Part shown: piece by piece, positions 1 to 7,848 of the stretch | Layout: every line of letters starts with the position of its first letter | Numbering within the stretch: position 1 is the stretch's first letter | Assembly (NCBI GenBank): GCA_026394095.1 | Contig: JAPKYY010000362.1 | Span: forward strand, 1-8,379 | DNA length: 8,379 nucleotides | From: Acidobacteriota bacterium | GTDB taxonomy: Bacteria > Acidobacteriota > Terriglobia > Bryobacterales > Bryobacteraceae | Direction: 5' to 3' | The notes under the pieces: generated by a model | What the model was told of the DNA's origin: nothing | Database searches by the model: none | The model's input: only the letters and a program-made list of their open reading frames with translations | Program-made: the position numbers and the translations under genes

Positions 1-448
1 TTACGCCAAGCCGGCCAGCGGCAACACCCCATTCCGCCCCGCGTTGCTTCACCAGTTGCAGCGCCCGCTGCGCATCCGCCAGCGCATGTTCCTCAACCTT
101 GTAAGTCGATCCCTCAGCCCGCGCCAGCCTGTACTTCAGAACAAACACTGCTACGCCAAGCTTGTTGAAATACTGGGCAACATTCTTTCCCTCATGCTCG
201 ACAGCCAGGTGGCGATGTCCACCGCCAGGGCAAACCACAATCCCCGTGCCATTCCCCTTTGCCGGCAGGTACACCGTAATCGATGGATTGTGAACATTGG
301 TAACCCGTTCAAAGTCGCCGGCACCTGCCGACTTTTCAGGTTCACCTTTATGCGCCTCAGAACCGGGCGCACCAGATGGCCATAGATACACCACCTCTTG
401 CCCCAAACCACTCGCACACATGAGAACTGCCAAAGCCAGAAATTTCAT
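1..448 (-). CDS. Secreted alpha/beta-hydrolase (acetylxylan-esterase-like), C-terminus cut by window edge
   Basis: Reading leftward from ATG at 448, an open frame of 149 codons runs off the window. Residues 1-17 (MKFLALAVLMCASGLGQ) look like a Sec signal peptide, so the enzyme is probably exported. Residues 22-29 (LWPSGAPG) and 73-78 (CPGGGH) match the start of the mature domain and the oxyanion-hole GGG loop of secreted esterases resembling acetylxylan and feruloyl esterases. Residues 125-142 (DAQRALQLVKQRGAEWGV) followed by RLGV are the helix and strand that normally lead into the GxSxGG nucleophile elbow. That elbow, the Asp and the His of the triad lie outside the window, so catalysis cannot be confirmed. 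No good Shine-Dalgarno precedes the ATG. The gene begins 33 bases after the phosphate transporter stop on the same strand and may be co-transcribed. Family-level assignment is fairly secure; the substrate is unknown. Confidence 0.82.
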   Translation of the reverse strand, partial: MKFLALAVLMCASGLGQEVVYLWPSGAPGSEAHKGEPEKSAGAGDFERVTNVHNPSITVYLPAKGNGTGIVVCPGGGHRHLAVEHEGKNVAQYFNKLGVAVFVLKYRLARAEGSTYKVEEHALADAQRALQLVKQRGAEWGVAAGRLGV

Positions 449-464
449 ATCGCTACAACGATAT
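447..464 (-). promoter_or_regulatory. Small inverted repeat overlapping the hydrolase start codon
   Basis: ATATCG (447-452) and CGATAT (459-464) form a perfect 6-base inverted repeat with a 6-base loop. On the minus strand the downstream arm includes the first two bases of the hydrolase ATG. The stem is short and AT-rich, so it would be weak. It could modulate translation start or be chance. There is no T-tract, so it is not an intrinsic terminator for the upstream gene. Confidence 0.25.
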
Positions 465-481
465 ACCAATTGTGAAGAGGT

Positions 482-1963
482 CTAGAAGCCCATCCGCGAC
501 ACCATGTACAGCGCCGCGCCGAAGAACGCAGCCCCCAGAAACACGCAGGCCGGAAGCGTAAGCACCCAGGCAAGCAGCATGTTCCGCACGGTCTTCATCT
601 GCACTCCGCTTTTGTTGGCCGCCATCGTACCTGCTACACCACTAGTCAGAACGTGAGTCGTACTCACCGGCAACCCCAACTGATCTGCTGCGCCGATGGT
701 AATCATCGCCACCAGTTCCGCGCTCGCACCTTGCGCATACGTCAAATGGTCCTTACCAATCTTCTCGCCCACCGTCACCACAATCCGCTTCCAGCCCACC
801 ATGGTGCCGATGCCAAGCGCCAGCGCCACAGCTACCTTCACCCACATCGGGATAAACCGGGTGCTGTTGTCCAGATCCTTCTTGTAGAGGCCGAAGGCTG
901 CCTTCACGTCTGCATCCTGCACACGTCCCTGCTTCACCATCTTGCCCAGCCCCTCATCAATCAGATAAAGATCGCTACGCAATTCTGTACGTTCAGAGCG
1001 CACCACTTCGCTCAGTCGCTTCTTGCTCGACAACTGCATCGTCACATCGCGGTTCAACTGTAGAACTGCCGCCGCCGTCGACTTGTTGGGAGAAACATTC
1101 GGCTTCAAATAATTGGACAGCTCAAGCCTGGCCTCTTTATTCGTCATGCTCACCTTCTCATAACGTTGTTCCAGGTAAGAGGAAACCTGAGCCGAGTGCG
1201 CAAGCAGAGATTCCATATCCTTGGCAGTTGCGCCTTCATTCAACGCAAAAGAAGCCGGAATCACTCCGATCAGAATCAACATCACCAGCCCCATACCCTT
1301 TTGCCCATCGTTTGAGCCATGCGCAAAACTGACTCCGGTGCAGGTAAATACGAGGATGGCCCGAATCCAGAAGGGCGGGGGCGTGTTCTTCGACGGGGCC
1401 TGATAAAGAGCAGGATTCTTGATCAGCGCTTTGCAAAGCAACAAGAGTAATGCCGCGCATCCAAAACCAATCAGGGGAGACAGCATCAAAGCACCAAAAA
1501 CTTCTTGTACCTTCGACCAGTTCACCCCACGGCCAAAGACTTCAGACGACATCACCGAGTGGGCAAGTCCAACTCCCAGAATCGATCCGATCAGGGTATG
1601 AGAACTCGACGCAGGCAAGCCAAGATACCAGGTACCCAGGTTCCAGATGATGGCAGAGATCAGCAGTGAAAACACCATCGCCATCCCCGCCGCAGAGCCC
1701 ACATTTAAGACCAGCTCCACCGGCAATAGCGATACCACCCCAAAAGCAACCGCCCCGGAAGATGCCAGCACACCCAACAGATTCCAAACCCCGGACCACA
1801 CTACAGCCACATTCGGTTTCAGGGTATTCGTATAGATCACAGTAGCTACGGCATTGGCTGTATCGTGAAAGCCATTCACCATCTCAAACCCCAACGCGAG
1901 CGCCAATGCAATAAGCAAAAGAATCGCCGTCGACAACGCTACGGACTCACCAAATAGTTCCAC
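482..1963 (-). CDS. pitA: Low-affinity inorganic phosphate transporter, PitA type
   Basis: This 493-residue inner membrane protein closely resembles Escherichia coli PitA (about 499 residues), which imports metal-phosphate complexes driven by the proton gradient. The diagnostic inverted-repeat signatures are present: GFHDTANAV (31-39) and PASSSHTLIGS (117-127) in the first half, GVSFAHGSNDGQKGMG (210-225) and PVSTTH (432-437) in the second. The two membrane halves are separated by a hydrophilic region of roughly residues 245-375, as in the long E. coli-type proteins and unlike short Pit proteins paired with a DUF47/PhoU-like partner; no such partner is visible here. Translation starts at GTG 1963, supported by AGGTAG six bases upstream. 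The gene is intact. It diverges from the receptor genes and is followed after 33 bases by the secreted hydrolase. No Pho box was recognised upstream. Sodium or sulfate as the co-ion or substrate is possible in this superfamily but less likely given the similarity. Confidence 0.95.
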   Translation of the reverse strand: MELFGESVALSTAILLLIALALALGFEMVNGFHDTANAVATVIYTNTLKPNVAVVWSGVWNLLGVLASSGAVAFGVVSLLPVELVLNVGSAAGMAMVFSLLISAIIWNLGTWYLGLPASSSHTLIGSILGVGLAHSVMSSEVFGRGVNWSKVQEVFGALMLSPLIGFGCAALLLLLCKALIKNPALYQAPSKNTPPPFWIRAILVFTCTGVSFAHGSNDGQKGMGLVMLILIGVIPASFALNEGATAKDMESLLAHSAQVSSYLEQRYEKVSMTNKEARLELSNYLKPNVSPNKSTAAAVLQLNRDVTMQLSSKKRLSEVVRSERTELRSDLYLIDEGLGKMVKQGRVQDADVKAAFGLYKKDLDNSTRFIPMWVKVAVALALGIGTMVGWKRIVVTVGEKIGKDHLTYAQGASAELVAMITIGAADQLGLPVSTTHVLTSGVAGTMAANKSGVQMKTVRNMLLAWVLTLPACVFLGAAFFGAALYMVSRMGF

Positions 1964-2084
1964 TTTGAGCTACCTATAGCAGTTGACCAGATTCAAGGGG
2001 TCTGTAGCAATCGATTCATCTAAAATTCACACAGGCTTTATCCAATTGCGACGAAGCCTTGTCATTCTTGATATAAGTCGCATC
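1964..2084. promoter_or_regulatory. Divergent intergenic region with promoters for pitA and the receptor genes
   Basis: This 121-base gap must carry promoters for both directions. Reading rightward, two hexamers are each one mismatch from the TATAAT -10 consensus: TAAAAT (2021-2026) and TATAAG (2072-2077). Neither has a convincing -35 box at normal spacing; TTGCGA at 2045 is 21 bases from the second. TATAAG sits about 7 bases before the ATG at 2085, so a transcript from it would be nearly leaderless. For the leftward direction no persuasive box pair was found. No operator palindrome was recognised. Confidence 0.4.
1970..1975 (-). promoter_or_regulatory. Ribosome binding site for pitA
   Basis: On the minus strand AGGTAG lies six bases before GTG 1963. 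It is the clearest Shine-Dalgarno-like element in the window and supports the GTG start; no ATG lies nearby that would give a better N-terminus. Confidence 0.55.
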
Positions 2085-5000
2085 ATGTCCCGCATCATCA
2101 CAACCCTTCTATTCACAGCGCTTTACGCGCTTGCCCAATTCGATTCAGCCGCTGTCGTTGGTTCCGTCCGCGACGAAAAAGGAGGCCCATTATCCGGTGC
2201 CAAGGTTGTACTCAGAAACAATGATACGGGCATCATTCAAACCACAAACACCACCGAAACCGGAGACTTCGTCTTCCCCTCCGTCCGCATTGGCATCTAT
2301 AAACTGACTGCCGAGATGCAGGGATTCACCACCGCTTCGGCAGAAAACATCAGCATCACCGTCAACGCCCGCCAGCGTGTCGACCTCAATCTCCGCGTAG
2401 GGCAAGTCTCAGAGATCATCAACGTTGAGGCTACTACCCCCTTGCTCGAAGCCGACAGCTCCTCAAAAGGCCAGGTCATTGCGGCCAAACAAGTAGTTGA
2501 GCTCCCCCTCCAGGGCCGCAGCTACGCCAACCTTGCATTGCTTTCGCCGGGTGTTCGCCAATCCACCTCCGGCAATCAGGGCGGTATCGCCACTCGCCGC
2601 GAAGGTTCATACAACGTCAACGGTCTGCGCAGTGTCTGGAATAACTTCCTGCTCGACGGCATCGACAACAACTTCTACGGCACCACCAACCAGGGCTACT
2701 CCAACCAGTCCATCCAACCCTCCCCTGACTCTGTCGCCGAGTTCCGCCTCATCGTCAACGCCTACTCTGCTGAATTCGGTCGCAGCGGCGGCGCAGTAAT
2801 GAATGCCGCCACCAAGTCCGGCACCAACGCGATTCACGGCGCAGTCTGGGAATTCCTTCAGAATGAGAAGCTCAACGCCACCGGCTTCTTCAAGCCCACC
2901 CTCAACCAGAAGCCCATCAACAAGCGCAACCAGTTCGGCGCAGCCGTCGGCGGCCCAATCATCAAGGACCGCACCTTCTTCTTCGCCGACTACGAAGGCT
3001 CCCGCTGGACTGTCGCACCTTTCTCCCTCACCTCAGTACCCACCACCGACATGCGCAACGGCATTCTGCCTCTCGATGTCCGTGCCCCGCACAACTTCGT
3101 CGATGACACCGGCCGCAGCTGGGCCGCCGGCACCGTCTTCGCCGCCGGTACCCGCGTCCCGATGACTCGCTTCGCCCGCCGTGTCATGGCCGAACTCCCT
3201 CAGGCCAACCGCGCCGGCAGTGGCCTGATCGGCATCGGTACAAACTTCGGAGGCACCAGCCTCCAACGCCTCACCGACGACAAGGGCGCCGTAAAGATCG
3301 ACCATAAGCTGTCCAACAACATCAATACCTTTTTCCGCTACGCCCACCGCAAGCAGGACATCTTCGCCCCGGGCCTCATCACTGGCTTCGCCGGCGGCAA
3401 CGACCTCGGCACCCTCGACACCTTCAACCAGCAGGGCATCGCCGGCCTTACCTGGTCCAAGTCAGCTACCGAAGTACTCGAATACCGCTTTGCAGTAACC
3501 CGTCTCGGCATGGACCGTCTCCCCGCAGCCGTCGGCGGCCCCTCAATGCGCGAACTCTTCGGCATCACCGGCCTGCCAGAAGGCCCACGCATTCAGGGCG
3601 GCATCACTCCTCAGGACATCCAGGGCTTCCCGCGCTTCGGCCGTCAGTCCACCAACCCGCAGGCTCAGTTCCCCACCACAATCAACTCACGCCTGAACCT
3701 CTCGAAAATCATCAACCGCCACAACCTCAAGATGGGCTACGAATTCCTGCAGCTCAACATCGTTGTTGACGACACCAATCCTCTCTACGGAATTGATGGC
3801 TTCGGTGGTTTCTACTCCCGCATCCCCGGGCAGAACCTCGGCGCACTCGCTGGCGCTTCGGCCAATACCGTTAACTCCCTGGCCGACTTCTACTTCGGCT
3901 CGCGCAGCTCCTATCAGCTCGCCACCCAGGTGCAAGCCAACGCTCGCCAGCAGGCCCACTGGTTCTACATCCAGGACGACTTCAAGGTCAACAACAAGCT
4001 CACCCTCAACATGGGTCTTCGTTATGAAATGACCACTCCCACCTACGACAAAGACAACAAGCTTGCCAACTTCGATCCCACCCAGAACAAGCTGATCACC
4101 GCCTCCAGCGGCTCCATCGAAAACCGCACCCTGCAGCGTCAAACCTGGAACAACTTTGCTCCCCGCATCGGTGCCGCCTACCAGTTGAACTCGAAGACGG
4201 TTCTCCGCGGCGGCTACGGCTTCGGCTGGAATTACTGGAACCGCATGGCTTCCGCCGAATACCTCAACACCAACGCGCCTTTCGTCACGCGCTTCTCAAC
4301 GCAGAACAGCCCCGCACAGCTTGGCAATCTCTGTACAGCAAATAATTACGTAAACTGCTTCCGCAGCCGCGAACAGGGCTATCCAACTAATCCCGCATCA
4401 AACGTAATTCTCTACGTCGACAAGAACACTCCCTGGGGCTACGTGCAGAACTGGCACTTCACCATCCAGCGCAAGCTCTTCAAAGACACCCTCCTCGATG
4501 TCGCCTACGTAGGCAACCGCGCAGACCGTCTGCCCGTCCTCGGTGACTTCAATCAGGCTCGCCCCATCACCCAGGCCGAACTCAGCCAGGGCCTCACCAC
4601 CATCGGCACCCTGCTCGCACGCCGCCCCTACCAGGGCTTCAACAACATCACAGCAGTAGTGCCAACCGGCTTCTCCAACTACAACTCCTTCCAGCTGAAG
4701 TTTGAACACCGCGGCAACTGGGTCACCATCCTCAACGCCTTCACCTACGGCAAAGCAATTGACACCGTTGGCCAGGTGCTCGAAGGCTCTGTCGGTGGCA
4801 GCCCCAATCCGCAGGACATCCGCAATGTCGCTAACGACAAGGGTGCCTCCAGCTTCGACCAGCGCTGGAACAACACCACCAGCTTTGTCCTCGACATCCC
4901 CTTCGGCAAGGGCCGTAAGTTTGGCCGTGACATGCACCGTGCTCTCGACACCGTCGCCGGCGGCTGGCAGGTCAGCTCCATCATCAACACGCAAAGCGGC

Positions 5001-5444
5001 CTCCCGCTCAACTTGCGCTACCCCGACGCCGCTGGCATCCTCTCCGATGGCCAGCCAGACTTCCTCGGCAACGTCGCCCTCCGCCCCAACGTAATCAACG
5101 GCTCCATCGGCGTTCTCGCTCCTGAAGCCGAACGCAGCTACACCAACTACTTCAACCGCGCCAACCTCGCCATCCCGGCCGTCACCTCGCCCTTCGGCAA
5201 TCTCGGCCGCAATGTCGCCTACGGCTTCCCGCTCTACCAGACCGACCTGGTTCTCTCCAAGAGCATCGCCCTGCCGGTGATCAACGAAGTGGCTCGGCTC
5301 CAGTTCCGCAGTGAGTTCTACAACATGTTCAACAAGACCAACTTCCAGCAACCCACGATCGACTTGTCCAGCGGCAACTTCGGTCGCGTTACCAGCACCT
5401 TTGATCCTCGTTACATTCAGTTTGCTCTCAAGCTGATCTTCTAA
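2085..5444 (+). CDS. Oar-like TonB-dependent-receptor-like outer membrane protein
   Basis: The protein has 1119 residues from ATG 2085. Residues 1-18 (MSRIITTLLFTALYALAQ) form a Sec signal peptide, which is why this start is preferred over TTG 1983. Residues about 22-106 form a carboxypeptidase-regulatory-like beta-sandwich (VVGSVRDEKGGPLSGAKV). EIINVEAT (110-117) sits where a TonB box would be. The plug covers roughly 120-250, with LPLQGRSYANLALLSPGV (140-157) and NFLLDGIDNN (187-196). A large barrel follows, opening with NQFGAAVGGPIIKDRTFFF (282-300) and ending with GWQVSSIINTQSG (960 onward), FRSEFYNMFNKTNF (1074-1087) and a terminal Phe, as needed for BAM-dependent insertion. Proteins of this build, related to Myxococcus Oar, are abundant in Acidobacteriota; most have no assigned substrate. 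Its only two cysteines are C750 and C758. It heads a probable operon with the next two genes. Architecture is certain; cargo and TonB dependence are not. Confidence 0.9.
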   Translation: MSRIITTLLFTALYALAQFDSAAVVGSVRDEKGGPLSGAKVVLRNNDTGIIQTTNTTETGDFVFPSVRIGIYKLTAEMQGFTTASAENISITVNARQRVDLNLRVGQVSEIINVEATTPLLEADSSSKGQVIAAKQVVELPLQGRSYANLALLSPGVRQSTSGNQGGIATRREGSYNVNGLRSVWNNFLLDGIDNNFYGTTNQGYSNQSIQPSPDSVAEFRLIVNAYSAEFGRSGGAVMNAATKSGTNAIHGAVWEFLQNEKLNATGFFKPTLNQKPINKRNQFGAAVGGPIIKDRTFFFADYEGSRWTVAPFSLTSVPTTDMRNGILPLDVRAPHNFVDDTGRSWAAGTVFAAGTRVPMTRFARRVMAELPQANRAGSGLIGIGTNFGGTSLQRLTDDKGAVKIDHKLSNNINTFFRYAHRKQDIFAPGLITGFAGGNDLGTLDTFNQQGIAGLTWSKSATEVLEYRFAVTRLGMDRLPAAVGGPSMRELFGITGLPEGPRIQGGITPQDIQGFPRFGRQSTNPQAQFPTTINSRLNLSKIINRHNLKMGYEFLQLNIVVDDTNPLYGIDGFGGFYSRIPGQNLGALAGASANTVNSLADFYFGSRSSYQLATQVQANARQQAHWFYIQDDFKVNNKLTLNMGLRYEMTTPTYDKDNKLANFDPTQNKLITASSGSIENRTLQRQTWNNFAPRIGAAYQLNSKTVLRGGYGFGWNYWNRMASAEYLNTNAPFVTRFSTQNSPAQLGNLCTANNYVNCFRSREQGYPTNPASNVILYVDKNTPWGYVQNWHFTIQRKLFKDTLLDVAYVGNRADRLPVLGDFNQARPITQAELSQGLTTIGTLLARRPYQGFNNITAVVPTGFSNYNSFQLKFEHRGNWVTILNAFTYGKAIDTVGQVLEGSVGGSPNPQDIRNVANDKGASSFDQRWNNTTSFVLDIPFGKGRKFGRDMHRALDTVAGGWQVSSIINTQSGLPLNLRYPDAAGILSDGQPDFLGNVALRPNVINGSIGVLAPEAERSYTNYFNRANLAIPAVTSPFGNLGRNVAYGFPLYQTDLVLSKSIALPVINEVARLQFRSEFYNMFNKTNFQQPTIDLSSGNFGRVTSTFDPRYIQFALKLIF

Positions 5445-5458
5445 ATCAAATCAGGCAG

Positions 5459-7831
5459 GTGTGCATCAAACAGAAAGTGAAATTTTTCTACTTTCTTCTG
5501 ACGGCACGCCTGCTTTTTTCACAAGATACAACCGGAGTCGGCGCACTCAGCGGTCTTGTCCAAGGTTCGGATAAACAACCTGTTATATCGGCCGACATTT
5601 GCATAACATCCACTAACATTTGCATCAAAAGCGACTCTCAGGGTCGCTTTCGTTTTAACGGCTTACGACCCGGCACCTACACGCTCGACGTTAAGGGACC
5701 CAAAGTCCAGCTCAAGTCAAACCCAATTCAGGTAGCCGCTGGCGTCGAAAGCCGCCTTGAAATCACCCTCCCTTCGATTGAAGCAACAACCCAAAGTCTG
5801 ACGGTCACCGAATCCGCCCTCGTCGCCCCAGAAGAAATCAAGACCTCGTCCTACATCGTCACCGGCAAAGACGTCTTCAAGAACGCAGGCTCACTCCAGG
5901 ACGTCTCCCGCTTCGTTCAAGTCCTCCCCGGCGTCGCCATCGGCTCAGACGACTTCCGCAACGACATCATCGTCCGCGGCGGCTCGCCGCTCGAAAATCT
6001 CTTCATCGTCGACAACATCGAAGTCCCCAATATCAACTCCTTTGCGAACTTCGCCTCCGCCGGTGGCTCGGTCGGCATCCTCGATGCCAACCTCATCGAG
6101 AACGTCACCTTCCTCACTGGTGGCTTCCCTGCCCCCTATATCAACCGGGCGAGTTCCGTTCTTCAGATCACCCAGCGAGAAGGCGATCGCGACAAATTCG
6201 GTGGCCGTGCCACCCTCGGTTATGCCGGTGCCGGCATCATCTTCGAAGGCCCACTCGGCAAGTCAAAGAAAGGCAGCTTCGTCACCAGTTTCCGCCGCAC
6301 TTTCCTCGACCTCTTCACCAAAGATGTCGGCTTCGGAGGCGTCCCGGTCGCCTACACCTTCAACACCAAACTTCTCTATGACCTTTCTTCTCGTGATCGA
6401 GTTTGGCTGGTCAACCTCACCGGCGTGGACAACATCCGCCTTGGAGCCAGAGAAGGTCAATCCGAGAAAGACCGCGAAGAAGAAGTCACTAACTTCGATA
6501 TCCGCTACAAAGGCCGCCGCAGTGCCACCGGCTTCAACTGGCAGCGTGTATTCAGCGATCGCTCAGTTGGCCTGCTTGGGGTCACCTACTCTGCCGCCCG
6601 CGTCACCAGCTCAGTGAGAGATCTCCTCAGCACAGGCGCTGGCATCCCTGCCACTGGCAGTATCGACGATCTAATCGCACGCAGCCAGCTGCGTTACCGT
6701 GAAAACTCGCGTGAAGGCGAAGCCACCATCAAGTATGACTTCACCCACTACATGGGCGAGTCGCTAAAGCTGCAGGCTGGTGGCAACTTCAAGAGCTTCG
6801 GAGTCAGTTACAATTCACAGTCTCCCTTCGGCGACGATTCCCCATATTCCGTGCGGCCCAATCTCAATCCTTTCACCCTCGACAGACAATTCCGCACCTC
6901 TCAAAGCAGCGGTTATGCCCAGATCACCGGCGACACCATGAAGCGCCTAAGCTATACGATCGGTGGCCGTTGGGACAATTACAGCTTTATCAATCGCAAC
7001 CGCTTCAGCCCCCGCGCTTCCCTTAGCTATCGCCTGAGCCAGCGCATGCAACTCCGGGCCAGCTTTGGCCAATACTTCCAACAACCCGCACTGCTCTTCC
7101 TCACCGTTTTCCCGCAGAATCAGAACACCCTCCCCTTCCGGGCCGACCACTACATCACCGGCCTCAGCTACCGATTTAAGAACGGCGTCCTCTTCACCGT
7201 CGAAGGCTACCGCAAGAACTACAAAGACTATCCCGTTGCCAGTCAGTTCCCCAGCCTTTCGCTTGCCAATCTGGGAGACACCTTCGCCGTTCGTACCATC
7301 CTCTTCCCACTTGTTAGCGCTGGCCGTGGCTCAGCCCAGGGCCTTGAACTGTATGCTGAAAAGCGCTTCGGCGACAAGTGGTTCGCTATCGGGAATCTCT
7401 CCTTCTCAAAATCACGTCAGGCAGGCCTCGACGGTATCGAGCGCCCCAGTTCCTTCGACTACAACCGCATCGCCAACCTCACCGGCGGCTACCGGCTTAC
7501 CCCGAAGTGGGAACTCTCCGTACGCGCTTCGTATCTCTCAGGCCGCCCCTACACGCCCTTCGACACCAGGCTTTCCACCCAACAAAGCCGCGCCATCTTC
7601 GACCTCAACCGCGTCAATGCCGAGCGCCTCCCAGACTACTTCCGTCTCGACCTCCGTGCAGACCGCCGCTTCACCGTCAAAGGCAAACCCGTGCTCTTCT
7701 TCATCGGTGCCCAGAACATCACCAATCGCAAGAACACTGCCGGCTTCACCTGGAATCGCCGCCTCAACACGCAACTGGTCAACGAGCAACTCGGCCTATT
7801 CCCCACCATCGGCCTTGACTGGCGCTTTTAG
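5459..7831 (+). CDS. Second TonB-dependent receptor with N-terminal carboxypeptidase-regulatory-like domain
   Basis: A 790-residue outer membrane protein from GTG 5459; GTG 5477 (784 residues, MKFFYFLLTARLLFSQ) is an equally good signal-peptide start. Both are rare starts, and CAGGCAGG at 5452-5459 is the only purine-rich element near either. After the signal peptide, residues about 28-107 form a carboxypeptidase-regulatory-like domain (QGRFRFNGLRPGTYTLDVKG, 61-80). The plug includes LQDVSRFVQVLPGV (146-159), IIVRGGSP (170-177), LFIVDNIEVPN (181-191) and ENVTFLTGGFPAPYINRASS (214-233), close to TonB-dependent receptors common in Bacteroidota. The barrel follows and ends in GLDWRF with a terminal Phe. 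It is shorter than its neighbour and its plug is of a different type, so this is not a recent duplication. It starts 14 bases after the preceding stop, suggesting translational coupling. The first 180 bases are visibly more AT-rich than the C-rich body. The substrate is unknown. Confidence 0.88.
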   Translation: MCIKQKVKFFYFLLTARLLFSQDTTGVGALSGLVQGSDKQPVISADICITSTNICIKSDSQGRFRFNGLRPGTYTLDVKGPKVQLKSNPIQVAAGVESRLEITLPSIEATTQSLTVTESALVAPEEIKTSSYIVTGKDVFKNAGSLQDVSRFVQVLPGVAIGSDDFRNDIIVRGGSPLENLFIVDNIEVPNINSFANFASAGGSVGILDANLIENVTFLTGGFPAPYINRASSVLQITQREGDRDKFGGRATLGYAGAGIIFEGPLGKSKKGSFVTSFRRTFLDLFTKDVGFGGVPVAYTFNTKLLYDLSSRDRVWLVNLTGVDNIRLGAREGQSEKDREEEVTNFDIRYKGRRSATGFNWQRVFSDRSVGLLGVTYSAARVTSSVRDLLSTGAGIPATGSIDDLIARSQLRYRENSREGEATIKYDFTHYMGESLKLQAGGNFKSFGVSYNSQSPFGDDSPYSVRPNLNPFTLDRQFRTSQSSGYAQITGDTMKRLSYTIGGRWDNYSFINRNRFSPRASLSYRLSQRMQLRASFGQYFQQPALLFLTVFPQNQNTLPFRADHYITGLSYRFKNGVLFTVEGYRKNYKDYPVASQFPSLSLANLGDTFAVRTILFPLVSAGRGSAQGLELYAEKRFGDKWFAIGNLSFSKSRQAGLDGIERPSSFDYNRIANLTGGYRLTPKWELSVRASYLSGRPYTPFDTRLSTQQSRAIFDLNRVNAERLPDYFRLDLRADRRFTVKGKPVLFFIGAQNITNRKNTAGFTWNRRLNTQLVNEQLGLFPTIGLDWRF
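5595..5625 (+). repeat. In-frame 10-base direct repeat, 21-base period, encoding two ICI motifs
   Basis: ACATTTGCAT occurs at 5595-5604 and again at 5616-5625, exactly seven codons apart and in the same frame. Each copy encodes Ile-Cys-Ile, giving C48 and C55 of the second receptor (numbered from GTG 5459). It could be a small tandem duplication remnant or convergent use of the same codons on paired strands. Confidence 0.6.
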
Positions 7832-7847
7832 TATGCTTTCCTAAAAG
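7825..7847 (+). promoter_or_regulatory. Inverted repeat spanning the receptor stop codon and the paiB-like ribosome binding region
   Basis: CTTTTAG (7825-7831, its last three bases being the receptor stop codon) and CTAAAAG (7841-7847) form a perfect 7-base inverted repeat with a 9-base loop. The right arm covers the purine stretch where a ribosome binding site for ATG 7849 would lie. The stem is AT-rich and has no following T-run, so it is not a normal intrinsic terminator. It could make the downstream start depend on ribosomes arriving from the receptor gene, or be chance. Confidence 0.3.
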
Positions 7848-7848
7848 A

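Noticed and set aside
44..417. Open frames on both strands over the hydrolase region
   Set aside because: The minus-strand frame starting at 448 has a signal peptide and esterase motifs; the others have no recognisable features.
398..448. Lipoprotein signal in the hydrolase (Cys11)
   Set aside because: The residues before the cysteine are VLM; a lipobox needs Gly, Ala or Ser immediately before Cys. A cleaved Sec signal fits better.
1983..2084. TTG 1983 as start of the Oar-like receptor
   Set aside because: The extra 34 residues are not signal-peptide-like and would bury the clear signal peptide beginning at Met 2085. TTG is also a rare start.
4398..5351. 317-codon open frame antisense to the Oar-like receptor gene
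   Set aside because: Its protein is a monotonous Val/Glu/Ala/Asp-rich string with no family motif, as expected opposite a gene with strong third-position C bias. The sense frame is unmistakable.
5445..5458. Terminator between the two receptor genes
   Set aside because: The gap is only 14 bases, with no stem-loop or T-run.
2085..7831. SusC/SusD-type polysaccharide utilisation locus
   Set aside because: No SusD-like lipoprotein accompanies either receptor, the two receptors are of different types, and the only carbohydrate-esterase-like gene lies on the opposite strand beyond pitA.
2085..7831. Tandem duplication of one receptor gene
   Set aside because: Beyond the shared N-terminal fold, the plug motifs, barrel length and C-termini differ, so this is not a recent duplication.
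7065..7844. 259-codon plus-strand frame overlapping the second receptor
   Set aside because: It is Ser/Pro/Thr-rich low-complexity in an alternate frame of a well-supported receptor.
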